From JBBQVS01 sp963792705 (lineage in GTDB: Bacteria > Chloroflexota > Ktedonobacteria > Ktedonobacterales > Ktedonobacteraceae), in NCBI GenBank assembly GCA_963792705.1, contig CAWBXD010000014.1, positions 620,001-684,000 on the forward strand: 64,000 nt of DNA. The letters run 5' to 3'. Below the pieces are notes generated by a model. It had not been told where the DNA came from and ran no database searches. It saw only the letters and a list, made by a program, of their open reading frames with translations. This document shows positions 54,441 through 63,792 of the stretch, one piece after another; within the stretch, counting starts at the first letter, position 1; the number at the start of each line of letters is the position of its first letter. Both the position numbers and the translations under genes were made by a program.

Positions 54441-55262
54441 ATGAGTACATTCACGACAAAAGATGGAGCCAGTCACTATTACAAGGACTGGGGAGTTGGT
54501 CAGCCTGTCGTGTTCAGTCACGGCTGGCCGCTCAACGCCGATGCCTGGGATGAGCAAATGTTCTATATCGCCTCTCATGGGTATCGCGTCATTGCCCATG
54601 ATCGGCGCGGACATGGGCGCTCAGACCAAACATGGGATGGCAATGACATGAATACCTACGCGGACGATCTTGCCGCGCTTCTCGAAATGCTCGATCTGCA
54701 CGATGTAGTCCTGGTTGGTCATTCCACAGGCGGCGGCGAAGTGACGCGCTATATCGGTCGCCACGGCACTTCGCGCATCGCAAAGGCTGTGCTCGTCGAT
54801 GCGATTCCCCCACTGATGCTCAAGACGGAAGCAAATCCTGCTGGTCAACCTCTCGAAGCATTCGACCAGATTCGCGACGGAGTCTTGACAGATCGTTCGC
54901 AGTATTATAAGGATCTCAGTGCTCCTTTCTATGGAGCAAATCGGCCAAGCTCCACGGTGTCACAAGGTATTCGGGACATGTTCTGGCTGTGGTCGATGCA
55001 GGTCGGGATCAAAGGAGCCTACGACTGCATCAAGGTCTTCTCTGAGACCGACCTCACCGAAGACCTCAAGCGGTTCGACATTCCTACTCTGATTATCCAC
55101 GGGGACGACGATCAGATCGTGCCGATTGCCGATTCGGCCCTGCTCTCCTCCAAGATAGTCAAGGGGGCAACCCTGAAAATCTATCCAGGAGCGCCTCATG
55201 GCTTGACCGCGACACACAAGGACCAACTCAACGAAGACCTGTTGTCTTTTCTTAAATCGTAG
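54441..55262 (+). CDS. Alpha/beta hydrolase, cofactor-free haloperoxidase type (paralogue)
   Basis: 273 residues. Same blocks as 49394: FSHGWPLNADAWDEQM, GHSTGGGEVTRYIGRHGT, GDDDQIVP, GAPHGLTATHKDQL. Identity with that paralogue is high over the whole length (estimated by eye above 75%). RBS AAAGGAG lies 9 bases upstream. Probably a recent tandem-type duplication together with the upstream regulatory repeats. Confidence 0.92.
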   Translation: MSTFTTKDGASHYYKDWGVGQPVVFSHGWPLNADAWDEQMFYIASHGYRVIAHDRRGHGRSDQTWDGNDMNTYADDLAALLEMLDLHDVVLVGHSTGGGEVTRYIGRHGTSRIAKAVLVDAIPPLMLKTEANPAGQPLEAFDQIRDGVLTDRSQYYKDLSAPFYGANRPSSTVSQGIRDMFWLWSMQVGIKGAYDCIKVFSETDLTEDLKRFDIPTLIIHGDDDQIVPIADSALLSSKIVKGATLKIYPGAPHGLTATHKDQLNEDLLSFLKS

Positions 55263-55335
55263 ACCTCGCTGCATAGAGGAGCGTTTTGTAGGAGACTGCA
55301 ATTGCGTCTCCTACAACATCTTCGAGGAGATTTTC

Positions 55336-56172
55336 ATGTTGAAACACAATGGGAGTACGACTCGCCGCAACTTCTTCAAATTTCTGGGTGCAGGAACAGC
55401 TGCCACAGCATTTTTGGGTCAAAATATGCTTTCTGCTCATGCCACAAGCACACAACAGGTGACCCAAAGCAATTCCTCGGGAGCAGGCATCAATGTTTTG
55501 CTCGCGCATGGAGCCTACGCCGATGCTTCTAGCTGGAGCAAAGTGATCATGCTGCTGCAGGCCAAAGGGTATACTGTGCTTGCCCCTGAGATGCCGTTAT
55601 CATCTTTACAGGATGATATTGATGTAGTGCGGCAGGCGTTTACGTCTCTCTCCGGCCCAACAATCCTGGTTGGTCATTCCTACGCCGGGGCCGTCATCAC
55701 CAATGTTGGAGTTGGTGCTCCCAACCTGCTCGGTCTCGTCTACACGACAGCATTTGCCCCAGAGGCAGGGGAAAGCATCGCTGATATCAATGCAAGGTTC
55801 TCAGCCCCTCCGGGGGCCCGCCATATTGTTCCTTCCTATCGCAAGGGATACATCTGGGTTGATCCGGTCGCCTTTCCCAACAACTTCATACAGGACGTGG
55901 ACAAAGACGAGGCTCGTGCTCTGGCGGTGGTTCAGAAGCCTGCTACTCCAGCAGTCTTCAGTGCTCCATCAGGTCCTCCAGCCTGGAAACAGGTTCCTTC
56001 CTGGTGCCTGATTTCTATGTATGACCGCATGATCAATCCTGATGCTGAGCGTTTTATGGCAAGGAGAATAGGTGCGAAGGCGTATGAAGTTCCATCCAGC
56101 CATGCATCCCCCGTTTCTCATCCTCACGATGTTGTCAAACTGATCGTGGCAGCTTCTCAAAAAAGCCACTAG
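55336..56172 (+). CDS. Tat-exported alpha/beta hydrolase
   Basis: 278 residues. The N-terminus has TTRRNFFKFLGAGTAATAFLG, a twin-arginine signal with a hydrophobic stretch and a likely cleavage site after ALA-like SAHA near residue 35. The body: LLAHGAYADASSWSKVI (oxyanion His/Gly), nucleophile GHSYAG near residue 110, and a C-terminal SSHASPVSHPHDV His. It resembles salicylate/HicE-type esterases acting outside the cytoplasm. It follows the haloperoxidase-type gene by 73 bases. Confidence 0.88.
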   Translation: MLKHNGSTTRRNFFKFLGAGTAATAFLGQNMLSAHATSTQQVTQSNSSGAGINVLLAHGAYADASSWSKVIMLLQAKGYTVLAPEMPLSSLQDDIDVVRQAFTSLSGPTILVGHSYAGAVITNVGVGAPNLLGLVYTTAFAPEAGESIADINARFSAPPGARHIVPSYRKGYIWVDPVAFPNNFIQDVDKDEARALAVVQKPATPAVFSAPSGPPAWKQVPSWCLISMYDRMINPDAERFMARRIGAKAYEVPSSHASPVSHPHDVVKLIVAASQKSH

Positions 56173-56494
56173 TATCCATAGAAGTGGTGGAGAGTGTATT
56201 GAGGATCAAACACCACCGTCGCTGTAACAGTGGTTCTAACAAAAGAGAGCGAAGAAGTCTTCTGAAGCCTTACTGGATATGTCAGAGTCCATTCTAAGAA
56301 AAAGGAGGTTTTGAATGGATGATGACATAGACAAAAGGCTTCTATGTAGTACAAATGGGGCGAAGGCCAGAAGAAAGCGTGAGCCTGTATGAATGCGTGG
56401 TGGTAGATGGCAAGGAACATTCACATCATTGTGGGACGTTCGTGCAATGGTCTCATCTTCTGCGAACAGGTAAAGACAAGAAAAGAGGCAAGGA
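56173..56494. other. Intergenic region
   Basis: 322 bases with no supported gene. Confidence 0.4.
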
Positions 56495-57490
56495 ATGATC
56501 AACAATCCTAATTCACCAAGACAAGATACTGCTAACAATACCAATTTTTCCCCTTCACCCCCGAACAGTCCTCGGCACACTCTCTGGCTTTGGATTATCG
56601 CAGCCGTGGCAGTAGTGCTCGTTATTAGCACCGTTAGCATTTTCGCCTTCACACGCCAGAGTACAAACCCATCTTCACAGACGGAGACACAAGCGACAGC
56701 TACAGCGACAAATGCTCCTTCCATCACACCCACAACGACATCTGATTCTACTGGTGGCTCAACAGGAAGTTCTTCGGGAGGAGTAACAGGAAGTTCAGGA
56801 GGAAGTGCCATTCCAGTATCGCAGGCTAGAGCAACCGTCAGCCTCTATTATGAGGACATCAACGCCAAGGACTATCAGAGCGCCTATAACCGATGGGGAA
56901 GGGGCTACCGCAACGAGACCTCCTACCAGACCTTCGCGCAGGGGTTCGCCACCACACAAAGAGACAGCTTACAGCAGGGCACAGCCACACAACGCGCTGA
57001 CGGCACGGTCAAGGTTCCGGTTACGGTCACAGCAACCGTCCCATCTTCTGGCTCGTCCACCATCAATACGTACCGGGGAGACTACATTGTTGGCCTAGAG
57101 ACTGGACAACCTCGACTGCTCACCGCCAATCTGCAGCTTACAACTTCGAACAAAGACAGCGTGAAGCGAGCCATTTCCTTGATCGTGCAGTATTATGATG
57201 ATATCAATGCCAAAGATTATAGTGATGCCTACGCTATTTGGGGGAGTGCGTATCACAAGTCCACATCTTCCTATCAGTTTGCAAAAGGCTTTGACAATAC
57301 CCAAAGTGTATCAATACATATCACGTTTGAAGGCGTGACAATCTTAGGTGATGGCACGGTCAGAGTTCCACTAACGATCACATCCGTTGAGACGAGCGGC
57401 TCTGGTACCACGTCCCGTACCTATCAAGGCTCTTATATTGTTGGTATGGAAAATGAAGTCTGGCACCTATTGAGTGCAACTATTCGTTAG
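56495..57490 (+). CDS. Membrane-anchored protein with two NTF2-like repeats
   Basis: 331 residues. A cytosolic Pro/Asn-rich head (1-25), one membrane helix (about 29-50: LWLWIIAAVAVVLVIST), a Ser/Thr/Gly-rich stalk, then two similar domains of about 105 residues: ATVSLYYEDINAKDYQSAYNRWG..VVGLETGQPRLLTANL and ISLIVQYYDDINAKDYSDAYAIWG..YIVGMENEVWHLLSATI. Each has the fold pattern of NTF2-like/SnoaL or DUF4878-type domains. Likely an outside-facing ligand-binding or envelope-stabilising protein; function unknown. Confidence 0.75.
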   Translation: MINNPNSPRQDTANNTNFSPSPPNSPRHTLWLWIIAAVAVVLVISTVSIFAFTRQSTNPSSQTETQATATATNAPSITPTTTSDSTGGSTGSSSGGVTGSSGGSAIPVSQARATVSLYYEDINAKDYQSAYNRWGRGYRNETSYQTFAQGFATTQRDSLQQGTATQRADGTVKVPVTVTATVPSSGSSTINTYRGDYIVGLETGQPRLLTANLQLTTSNKDSVKRAISLIVQYYDDINAKDYSDAYAIWGSAYHKSTSSYQFAKGFDNTQSVSIHITFEGVTILGDGTVRVPLTITSVETSGSGTTSRTYQGSYIVGMENEVWHLLSATIR

Positions 57491-57584
57491 GGTGGTGCGC
57501 TCTTTTATACCAGTAAGAGTCCATAACATACGTCATCTCGAATTTTAAATGAGGCTATGTGATAGTAATAAAGAGGGATACAGT

Positions 57585-58013
57585 ATGAACTAACAGAAAG
57601 AGGCTCAACAGACAGCAAGCAAACAAGAAACGGTATCGAAACTTCCCGTAATCAGTAGGAGAGTTACAGAGCACCTTGCCAACGAACGGACCTTTCTTGC
57701 CTGGATACGGATCGGCTTGGCAACCATGACCTTTGGTTTTGTTGTCGAACGCTTTGGGCTGGTTGTGCGCGAACTAGACCTGAAGACGAGGTCGCTCTTT
57801 GTGCTCTCCTTTCATGCTTCATCGCTAATTGGTGTAGCACTAACGGTACTGGGCGTAATCATCCTTGTATTTGCACTCATTACTTTCTTGAATACTCGTC
57901 GTTCCATTGATGCGGAACAATTCCATCCTCCTGTCGGCTTTGCCATTGTGCTGACCGCTCTCGCAAGCGTTATTGGTGGACTCCTTGCAGTTTACCTTCT
58001 GCTTTCTGCCTAG
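57585..58013 (+). pseudogene. DUF202 membrane protein with stop at codon 3
   Basis: From ATG 57585 (RBS AAGAGG) the frame reads MN, then TAA at 57591, then continues in frame QKEAQQTASKQETVSK, HLANERTFLAWIRIGLATM and further DUF202 sequence with three membrane helices to a stop at 58011. The ERTFLAWIR motif is the family hallmark. Either a nonsense change has killed the gene, or it is read through, or a TTG at 57717 starts a truncated form that loses the motif. Q to stop (CAA to TAA) is the simplest change. Confidence 0.75.
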
Positions 58014-58026
58014 AAAGCAGAAGGTA
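57993..58026 (+). terminator. Hairpin overlapping the DUF202 stop codon
   Basis: Perfect 15-bp stem (57993-58007 with 58012-58026), 4-base loop; the stop codon is in the loop. No strong T-run follows, so termination is probable rather than sure. Confidence 0.6.
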
Positions 58027-58065
58027 ACATTGAAAAACGAGTGATGAGTTTGTTGCCACCATGTT

Positions 58066-58379
58066 AGCTCGACTTTGTACAATTTTGGAGAGATACGTTG
58101 CTCGATAGATGGCTTTTCAAATCATTTGAAGTACGTTCATCTGGCTCTCAGAGCCATCTCCAAAAATTAGGCATGCTTCAAGCAATGCGTCTCTCTTCCT
58201 GCACCCAGAGTTTTCATACAGCCATGTACCGACAGGATGTGTGAAAACTTCTGCTTCACAAGCCCAAGTAAAGCGCAACAAGCCAAGAAAGCTCTCTAGG
58301 GCCGTATCACGGCTCTCGAACGCCTAAGAAGGCGTGGATAGTGCTTTCCTTCCTCAAGGAAATTGTACAAAGTCGAGCT
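58066..58379. mobile_element. 314-bp noncoding element with perfect 20-bp inverted ends
   Basis: 58066-58085 and 58360-58379 are perfect inverted copies (core TCGACTTTGTACAATT). The interior has several short hairpins (for example GGCTCT..AGAGCC at about 58143, and CGCC..GGCG near 58321) and no coding frame. The right end cuts into a transposase remnant. MITE-like, but a structured RNA gene cannot be excluded. Confidence 0.7.
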
Positions 58380-58497
58380 TATAGTCTGTGCTCGCCGCAA
58401 ACTCATCGAGGATAGAACGACGCTCCTTTGCTGAGGTAGCACGAGAGCGTGGGGCGACAGTTGCTACCAATTCTCGGCGACTTTTCACACTCATCAT
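58354..58497 (-). pseudogene. N-terminal fragment of an integrase-type transposase
   Basis: SVKSRRELVATVAPRSRATS followed by AKERRSILDEFAAST is the usual start of a transposase family with an rve core (HTH region). Similarity ends at about 58380, where the 20-bp repeat of the element begins. The remainder is not found nearby. Confidence 0.6.
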
Positions 58498-58592
58498 CGT
58501 CTCATTTCCTTCCAGCTCTCTTCTTTGGAGGTTTGGAAGGAAGTGAGGCAACATATGTGCCAACGGAAGATTTTTCGTGAGTTAATGTCCCC

Positions 58593-58621
58593 TTGACAAA
58601 TAAGAAAATATACGGTATTTT
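58593..58621 (+). promoter_or_regulatory. Sigma-70-type promoter upstream of lacI-like gene
   Basis: TTGACA (58593-58598), 17-base spacer, TATTTT (58616-58621). It lies about 380 bases ahead of the LacI gene, so the leader would be long; it may instead serve an unseen small transcript. Confidence 0.5.
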
Positions 58622-58996
58622 TAAAGAAAGTATTTTTGTTAGAACTGAAAGTTTTTAGAAAGTACATCAGTTTTCTGTTATTTGAACTCGATGTACCGTT
58701 CGCTAGCCAACTCTATTGGGAGCTCATATGCAAGAAATGGGCAGCCATGCCTTCTCTCTGTATCCGCAATTATCTGATGTATTTCTGAATGGAAGGGTGA
58801 TACTGTTGCGGTATTTTCAATGAGACATGAGCAAGTGAAACAGATGAGCACATCATGTTCGGTGGGAAGCGAGCAGATGATGGATGCCTTTCGCACCACG
58901 AGCGATGGTTTCAAGCTCTTGTTTCTCTTGACAAGTAGATGGCCTTCACGGATACTATGTGCAATTCTGATAAAAGAGGCTGGTTATTTTCGCAAC
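58622..58996. other. Leader/intergenic region before lacI-like gene
   Basis: 375 bases. A plus-strand frame continuous with the LacI gene opens at 58820, but its codons lack LacI similarity, so 58997 is the chosen start. Nothing else seen. Confidence 0.45.
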
Positions 58997-60025
58997 ATGA
59001 ATGAACCTTTACCTAAGCGTCAAACCATCGCAGAGATTGCTGCAAAAGCTGGGGTTTCTGTCCCCACGGTTTCGCGTGTCTTGAACAACCGACCTGATGT
59101 GGCATCTGAAACTCGTGAGCGGGTGGAACAGGTCATGAAGGAAAGTGGATTTATCCGCAGTCGAGTGAGGAATGTCCTGAAAGAAAGTAGTGGCATCATC
59201 GATATGCTGGTGCCAGACGTGACCAATCTCTATTCCGTTGAAATCGTCCGCGGGGTTGAGGAGGTGATGGAGCGTACAGAGTTACGATTAGCACTTTCGC
59301 TCACGCATAATTCTTTAATACACGAGCAACGCTGGCTCGCCAAAGTGATCGACGGGGCAACTGACGGGGCGATTCTTGTACTCGCGCAGGGGCAGTCAGG
59401 ACGTTTAGACATGCTCGTTCGCAACAAGATTCCGTTCGTGGTGGTTGATCATCGCGGAGAACTTGGACCAGATATCCCTTCTGTCGGGGCAACCAATTGG
59501 CTTGGAGGACGCTTGGCTACTGAACATTTACTCTCGCTTGGGCATCGACGCATTGCCATCATCGGTGGAGACACCGATCTGCCCTGTAGCCGAGATCGGA
59601 TTGCCGGGTATCGCGCGGCTTTAGAACACGTTGGTATTCCGGTCGATCCTGCTCTCATTCGGCCCGGTCTCTTTAGCCAACAGACGGGATACGAGCAAAC
59701 CATGATACTCCTCGACTTACCGGAACCACCAACCGCCGTCTTTGCGGGTAGTGATGCACAGGCCATGGGTGTGTATGCAGCAATACGCGCCCATGGACTG
59801 CGTATACCCGAGTCTCTGAGTGTGGTGGGCTTCGACGATGTACCAATCGCGTCTATCGTCACCCCTGCGCTGACAACAGTACGTCAACCGCTCGTTGAAA
59901 TGGGGCGCGTCGCAACGACCATGCTGTTGCGCCTGATTGCTGAAGAGCCGCTCGACAGTAAGCGGGTTGAGTTGACGACCACGTTGGTCACGCGTGAATC
60001 CACTGCGCCTTTGCACGTCGCTTAA
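58997..60025 (+). CDS. LacI-family transcriptional regulator
   Basis: 342 residues from ATG 58997. The HTH is TIAEIAAKAGVSVPTVSRVLNN (residues about 10-31), followed by the hinge and a periplasmic-binding-protein-like sugar domain (VDHRGELGPDIPSVGATNW, GHRRIAIIGGD, FAGSDAQAMGVYAAIRAHGLRIPESLSVVGFDDVP). It probably represses the sugar ABC operon that follows and is released by the imported sugar. No good palindromic operator was found by eye in 60026-60176. Confidence 0.93.
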   Translation: MNEPLPKRQTIAEIAAKAGVSVPTVSRVLNNRPDVASETRERVEQVMKESGFIRSRVRNVLKESSGIIDMLVPDVTNLYSVEIVRGVEEVMERTELRLALSLTHNSLIHEQRWLAKVIDGATDGAILVLAQGQSGRLDMLVRNKIPFVVVDHRGELGPDIPSVGATNWLGGRLATEHLLSLGHRRIAIIGGDTDLPCSRDRIAGYRAALEHVGIPVDPALIRPGLFSQQTGYEQTMILLDLPEPPTAVFAGSDAQAMGVYAAIRAHGLRIPESLSVVGFDDVPIASIVTPALTTVRQPLVEMGRVATTMLLRLIAEEPLDSKRVELTTTLVTRESTAPLHVA

Positions 60026-60176
60026 CGGAAAGGAGGGAAAAGCATGTATGCATCATCATAAGCGTGTGACAATAGACGCCATTCTCTATTCACGTCCCTG
60101 GTTGCATATCATCTTGTAATTCTAGCAGGATGAGGTATATGTGTCTAGTAGGCAGAGATGCCAGGAAGGCAATGCA

Positions 60177-61508
60177 ATGAACGCAAGAATGTCACGTCGT
60201 ACTTTTTTAGAGGTCACAGGAGGAGCGGCATTGACAACAACGCTAGCAGGTTGCTTTGGTGTTGGTGGTAGTCAATCAACAGGCTCAGGAGGAAGCAGCG
60301 CAGGGACCGTCGAAGTGTGGGACATACGTACTGGAAACGAGCAGAAAGTCGTCCGGGCTGCCGCTACCGCCTATAGCAGCGCACAGTCGGCAGCGAAGGT
60401 GCATCTTGACTTCTTTGAGAACGATCCGTACAAACAAAAACTCCAGGTGGCAATGGGTGCTAAAAATCCGCCCGATATTTTCTTTGGGTGGGGCGGTGGT
60501 ATCCTCAAAACCTATGTCAATGCAGGGGACGTGTATGATCTCACCCCAGATTTGAACGCTGCTCCTGACTGGAAAAACAAATTTTTCCCGTCAGTCCTCT
60601 CCAATGCAGCCTTCAATGGCAAGTTTTACGGTATTCCTAACGCCGGGATGCAGACGGAACTTTTCTTCTATAACAAAGATATTTTCTCCAAGTACAAATT
60701 GAATCCCCCCACCACCTGGTCAGAGCTACTCAACGTCATCAACGTGTTGAAGAAGAATAACCTCATCCCAATTGCGCTTGCCGGAGGGAGTCAGTGGCCC
60801 TACCTGATGTATGCGGAGTTCCTTGTTGATCGCATCGGTGGAGCAGACGCCTTTAAAGCCGTCTTTGCTGGTCAGCCCAATGCATGGTCGGACCCCGCTT
60901 TTATCAAGGCGAACACGATGATTCAGGACCTCGTCAAGATGGGCGCCTTTGGTACAACCTACACCTCAACCAGTGCTGACGCCAACCAGGACGCCGCTCT
61001 GGTCTACACCGGAAAAGCTGGCATGATGCTGCAAGGCAACTGGAACTACTCCGTGTTCCAGACCAACAGCCCTGACTTTATTACCAGTGGCAAACTCGGC
61101 TGGTTCCCCTTCCCTGCGGTCGAGGGTGGCAAAGGTGATCCGAAAGATGTCTACGGGAACCCCTGCAACTTTTACTCGGTCGCCACAGCCTCAAAATCGA
61201 CCAAGGATGCCGTTGGCTACCTCAAGAACGGCGTTATGTCTGATGCGATGATCAAAGGCTTCATCAACGTCGGTGATGTACCACCCGTCCAGGGGCTTGA
61301 GTCACAGCTTGCTTCCTCCCCCAATGGCGAGTGGCTGACGTACAACTACAATATGGCGAAGAACGCACCGAACTTCCAGTTGTCCTGGGACCAGATTTTA
61401 TCGCCAACACAGGCACAGGCGAGCCTGACCAACCTGAGCCAGGTATTCTTGAACCAGATTTCACCTGAAGCGTTCTCCAGCAATATGAACAAAACGATTA
61501 GTTCGTAA
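60177..61508 (+). CDS. Sugar ABC transporter solute-binding lipoprotein
   Basis: 443 residues from ATG 60177. The N-terminus has SRRTFLEVTGGAALTTTLAGC: a twin-arginine-type start with a lipobox (LAGC), so it is exported folded and lipid-anchored. The body is a family-1 extracellular binding protein (PPDIFFGWGGG, NKDIFSKYKLNPPTTWSELL, GKAGMMLQGNWNYS). It captures an oligosaccharide for the two permeases encoded next. Confidence 0.92.
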   Translation: MNARMSRRTFLEVTGGAALTTTLAGCFGVGGSQSTGSGGSSAGTVEVWDIRTGNEQKVVRAAATAYSSAQSAAKVHLDFFENDPYKQKLQVAMGAKNPPDIFFGWGGGILKTYVNAGDVYDLTPDLNAAPDWKNKFFPSVLSNAAFNGKFYGIPNAGMQTELFFYNKDIFSKYKLNPPTTWSELLNVINVLKKNNLIPIALAGGSQWPYLMYAEFLVDRIGGADAFKAVFAGQPNAWSDPAFIKANTMIQDLVKMGAFGTTYTSTSADANQDAALVYTGKAGMMLQGNWNYSVFQTNSPDFITSGKLGWFPFPAVEGGKGDPKDVYGNPCNFYSVATASKSTKDAVGYLKNGVMSDAMIKGFINVGDVPPVQGLESQLASSPNGEWLTYNYNMAKNAPNFQLSWDQILSPTQAQASLTNLSQVFLNQISPEAFSSNMNKTISS

Positions 61509-61602
61509 CATGCACGTCCGTTGAGTTCCCTTGCTGGTTCGCTGAAAAAGCTGGCTATCCCTCGATAGCTTCACCTCGTACGTACCATCGGAATACATAG
61601 TG

Positions 61603-61630
61603 GTCTCCTCTTCACTCCTGAGGAGGAGAC
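61603..61630 (+). promoter_or_regulatory. Small hairpin between binding-protein and permease genes
   Basis: GTCTCCTC (61603-61610) can pair with GAGGAGAC (61623-61630). Hairpins here commonly stabilise the upstream mRNA and lower permease expression; the gap is 188 bases. Confidence 0.4.
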
Positions 61631-61696
61631 ACCCCCTGTGCAGGGCGCACTCTATCTGCTGTAATAAGATACTCGATTTAGATAGGAGAGCCTCGT

Positions 61697-62614
61697 ATGA
61701 GCGCAATAATGAAAACTCCAAAGATCGAACAGAGGTCCGGTTTGTTCGCAGTGCTCTGGACGACGCCAGCACTCCTCTTTTATGTTGCCTTTGCCATCAT
61801 TCCTCTCTTCATTGCTCTCTACTACAGCTTCACGAGCTGGAATGGATTGGCATCTGCTACATGGATTGGCTTAGACAATTGGCGTGCCCTGTTTTCCGAT
61901 CAAGTCACCCTCACTTCTCTCCTCTTGACGATCCAGGTCATGATCATCAGTTGGATTGTACAGACTCCCATTAGTATCTTGCTCGGCGTCTTTCTGGCTG
62001 GGAAACAACCCTATCGGAACGTTTTTGGCGTCTTGTATTTTCTGCCATTGCTCTTTTCCGCCGTCGCTATCGCGCTCACGTGGCAAAGTATGCTTGACCC
62101 GAATTTTGGCTTAGTCAATCCCCTGCTCACGGCAATCGGCCTTTCAGGATTGACGAGAGGCTGGCTTGGGGACCCCCACCTGGCATTTTACACGGTGCTG
62201 GTCATTGTGAGCTGGCAGTTCATTCCGTTTCACACACTCCTCTACCTCGGTGCTACCCGGCAGATTCCCAAAGAGCTGTACGAGGCGGCCACTATCGATG
62301 GCGGCGGACGCGCCCAGAACTTTTTCGCCATCACGTTGCCGCAGTTGAAATATACGATCATCACCTCGACCACCTTGATCTTTACCGGCTCCCTCACCTA
62401 CTTTGACCTCTTCTGGGTGGCGACGCAAGGCGGCCCCGGGTACGCGACCCGTGTACTGCCTCTCCAGATGTATATCACAGCCTTTCAAAATGAGCAGGTC
62501 GGCTATGGGAGCATGATTGCGGTTGTCCTGGCCCTCTTTGGTATCGTCCTTTCGTTTGTCCTGTTGCGTTTTAGTGGCTTTAGCAAAATGTCGAGTCAGC
62601 GGGAGGGATTATAG
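61697..62614 (+). CDS. Sugar ABC transporter permease, MalF/UgpA type
   Basis: 305 residues, six membrane segments. The EAA loop reads KELYEAATIDGGGRAQNFFAITLPQL, where it contacts the ATPase. N-terminal FALWTTPALLFYVAFAIIPLFIAL-like segment is typical. RBS AGGAG. It precedes the second permease by two bases. No ATPase gene is in the operon, so a shared MsmK-type ATPase elsewhere is likely. Confidence 0.93.
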   Translation: MSAIMKTPKIEQRSGLFAVLWTTPALLFYVAFAIIPLFIALYYSFTSWNGLASATWIGLDNWRALFSDQVTLTSLLLTIQVMIISWIVQTPISILLGVFLAGKQPYRNVFGVLYFLPLLFSAVAIALTWQSMLDPNFGLVNPLLTAIGLSGLTRGWLGDPHLAFYTVLVIVSWQFIPFHTLLYLGATRQIPKELYEAATIDGGGRAQNFFAITLPQLKYTIITSTTLIFTGSLTYFDLFWVATQGGPGYATRVLPLQMYITAFQNEQVGYGSMIAVVLALFGIVLSFVLLRFSGFSKMSSQREGL

Positions 62615-62616
62615 AG

Positions 62617-63528
62617 ATGGCAACTCATTCTGAGGCACACAACACGATAGGCACCGAGCGAACACACACAACAACGCTTGCCGCACCACGACCACGCCGA
62701 CAGGTCGCTCAACGAGACTTCTGGGCGGTTGTTCCAGTCGTATTCGGTGTACTCTGGCTCATCTTTTCTTTTTACCCGATCCTCTATATGTTGTTCACGA
62801 GCCTGCGACGACAACAGGACCTGTTCGCGGATGCTCCCTGGTCGTTTCCATCGCACCCCACGCTGGAGAACTTTGCCAACGTGTTGGAGAACGGGTTCTT
62901 TACCTACTTCGCCAACACCGTTTTCGTCACGGTCGTGAGCGTCTTCGTAATCGTGGTCGTCTCTCTTCTGGCAGCCTACGCGATTTCGCAGGCAAGAAGC
63001 ACCTATTCCCGCACCGTTTTTCAATTTTTCCTGCTGGGACTCGCGATCCCTTTGCAGGCAACAATCATCCCGATTTATGCCATCGTCACCAGCCTGCATC
63101 TCTACGATACGCTGTTCGCGCTGATCCTGCCCTCGATTGCCTTTGGCATTCCGTTGTCTATTCTTGTGCTCGTTACCTACATCAGGGACATTCCGCATGA
63201 ATTGCACGAGTCAATGCTGCTGGACGGTGCGACTCACTGGCGCATTTTGAATCACCTGGTTGTACCGCTTTCAAGGCCAGCGATCATCACGGTCGTCATT
63301 TACGAGACGATACAGGTTTGGAACAGCTATCTGTTCCCGCTGGTTCTCACTCAGAGTCAGGGTGTGGCTGTGCTTCCGCTCTCGCTCGCGAATTTCAGGG
63401 GACAGTTCACGACGAATGTGCCAGCCATTCTTGCCGCCGTCTTCCTGTCAGCAGCCCCAATTATCCTGCTCTACATCTTTGGGAGACGGCAGTTACTGGG
63501 TGGTCTGATTGCAGGCTTCAGTAAGTAA
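62617..63528 (+). CDS. Sugar ABC transporter permease, MalG/UgpE type
   Basis: 303 residues, six membrane segments. EAA loop HELHESMLLDGATHWRILNHLVVPLSRPA. The N-terminal 30 residues are a hydrophilic, Arg-rich head. Starts two bases after the MalF-type gene. It completes the transmembrane pore of the importer. Confidence 0.93.
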   Translation: MATHSEAHNTIGTERTHTTTLAAPRPRRQVAQRDFWAVVPVVFGVLWLIFSFYPILYMLFTSLRRQQDLFADAPWSFPSHPTLENFANVLENGFFTYFANTVFVTVVSVFVIVVVSLLAAYAISQARSTYSRTVFQFFLLGLAIPLQATIIPIYAIVTSLHLYDTLFALILPSIAFGIPLSILVLVTYIRDIPHELHESMLLDGATHWRILNHLVVPLSRPAIITVVIYETIQVWNSYLFPLVLTQSQGVAVLPLSLANFRGQFTTNVPAILAAVFLSAAPIILLYIFGRRQLLGGLIAGFSK

Positions 63529-63792
63529 TCGACAGGCCAACGGGTCTCGGGGCAATACCCCACCTCCTCTGCTATTGAGAGGAGCGGACATTGCCGTTGA
63601 CGGGTACACCACCGAGATTCGTTGGCACGCCGGAAAAGGATACGCAAGACATCGATAGCTTGATGCAATCTTTCCAGTAGAAGAACTGTCTACAGCGCAC
63701 TGAATGAGTCAAGATACTCTCGACCTTCCATGAAAAACGCCCGGAAGGATTTGAGGACGAAGAATACCTGAAACACTAGCGAGGAGTTTCCT
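63529..63792. other. Intergenic region before the glycosidase gene
   Basis: 264 bases with no gene; ends in RBS GAGGAG before a TTG start. Confidence 0.5.
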
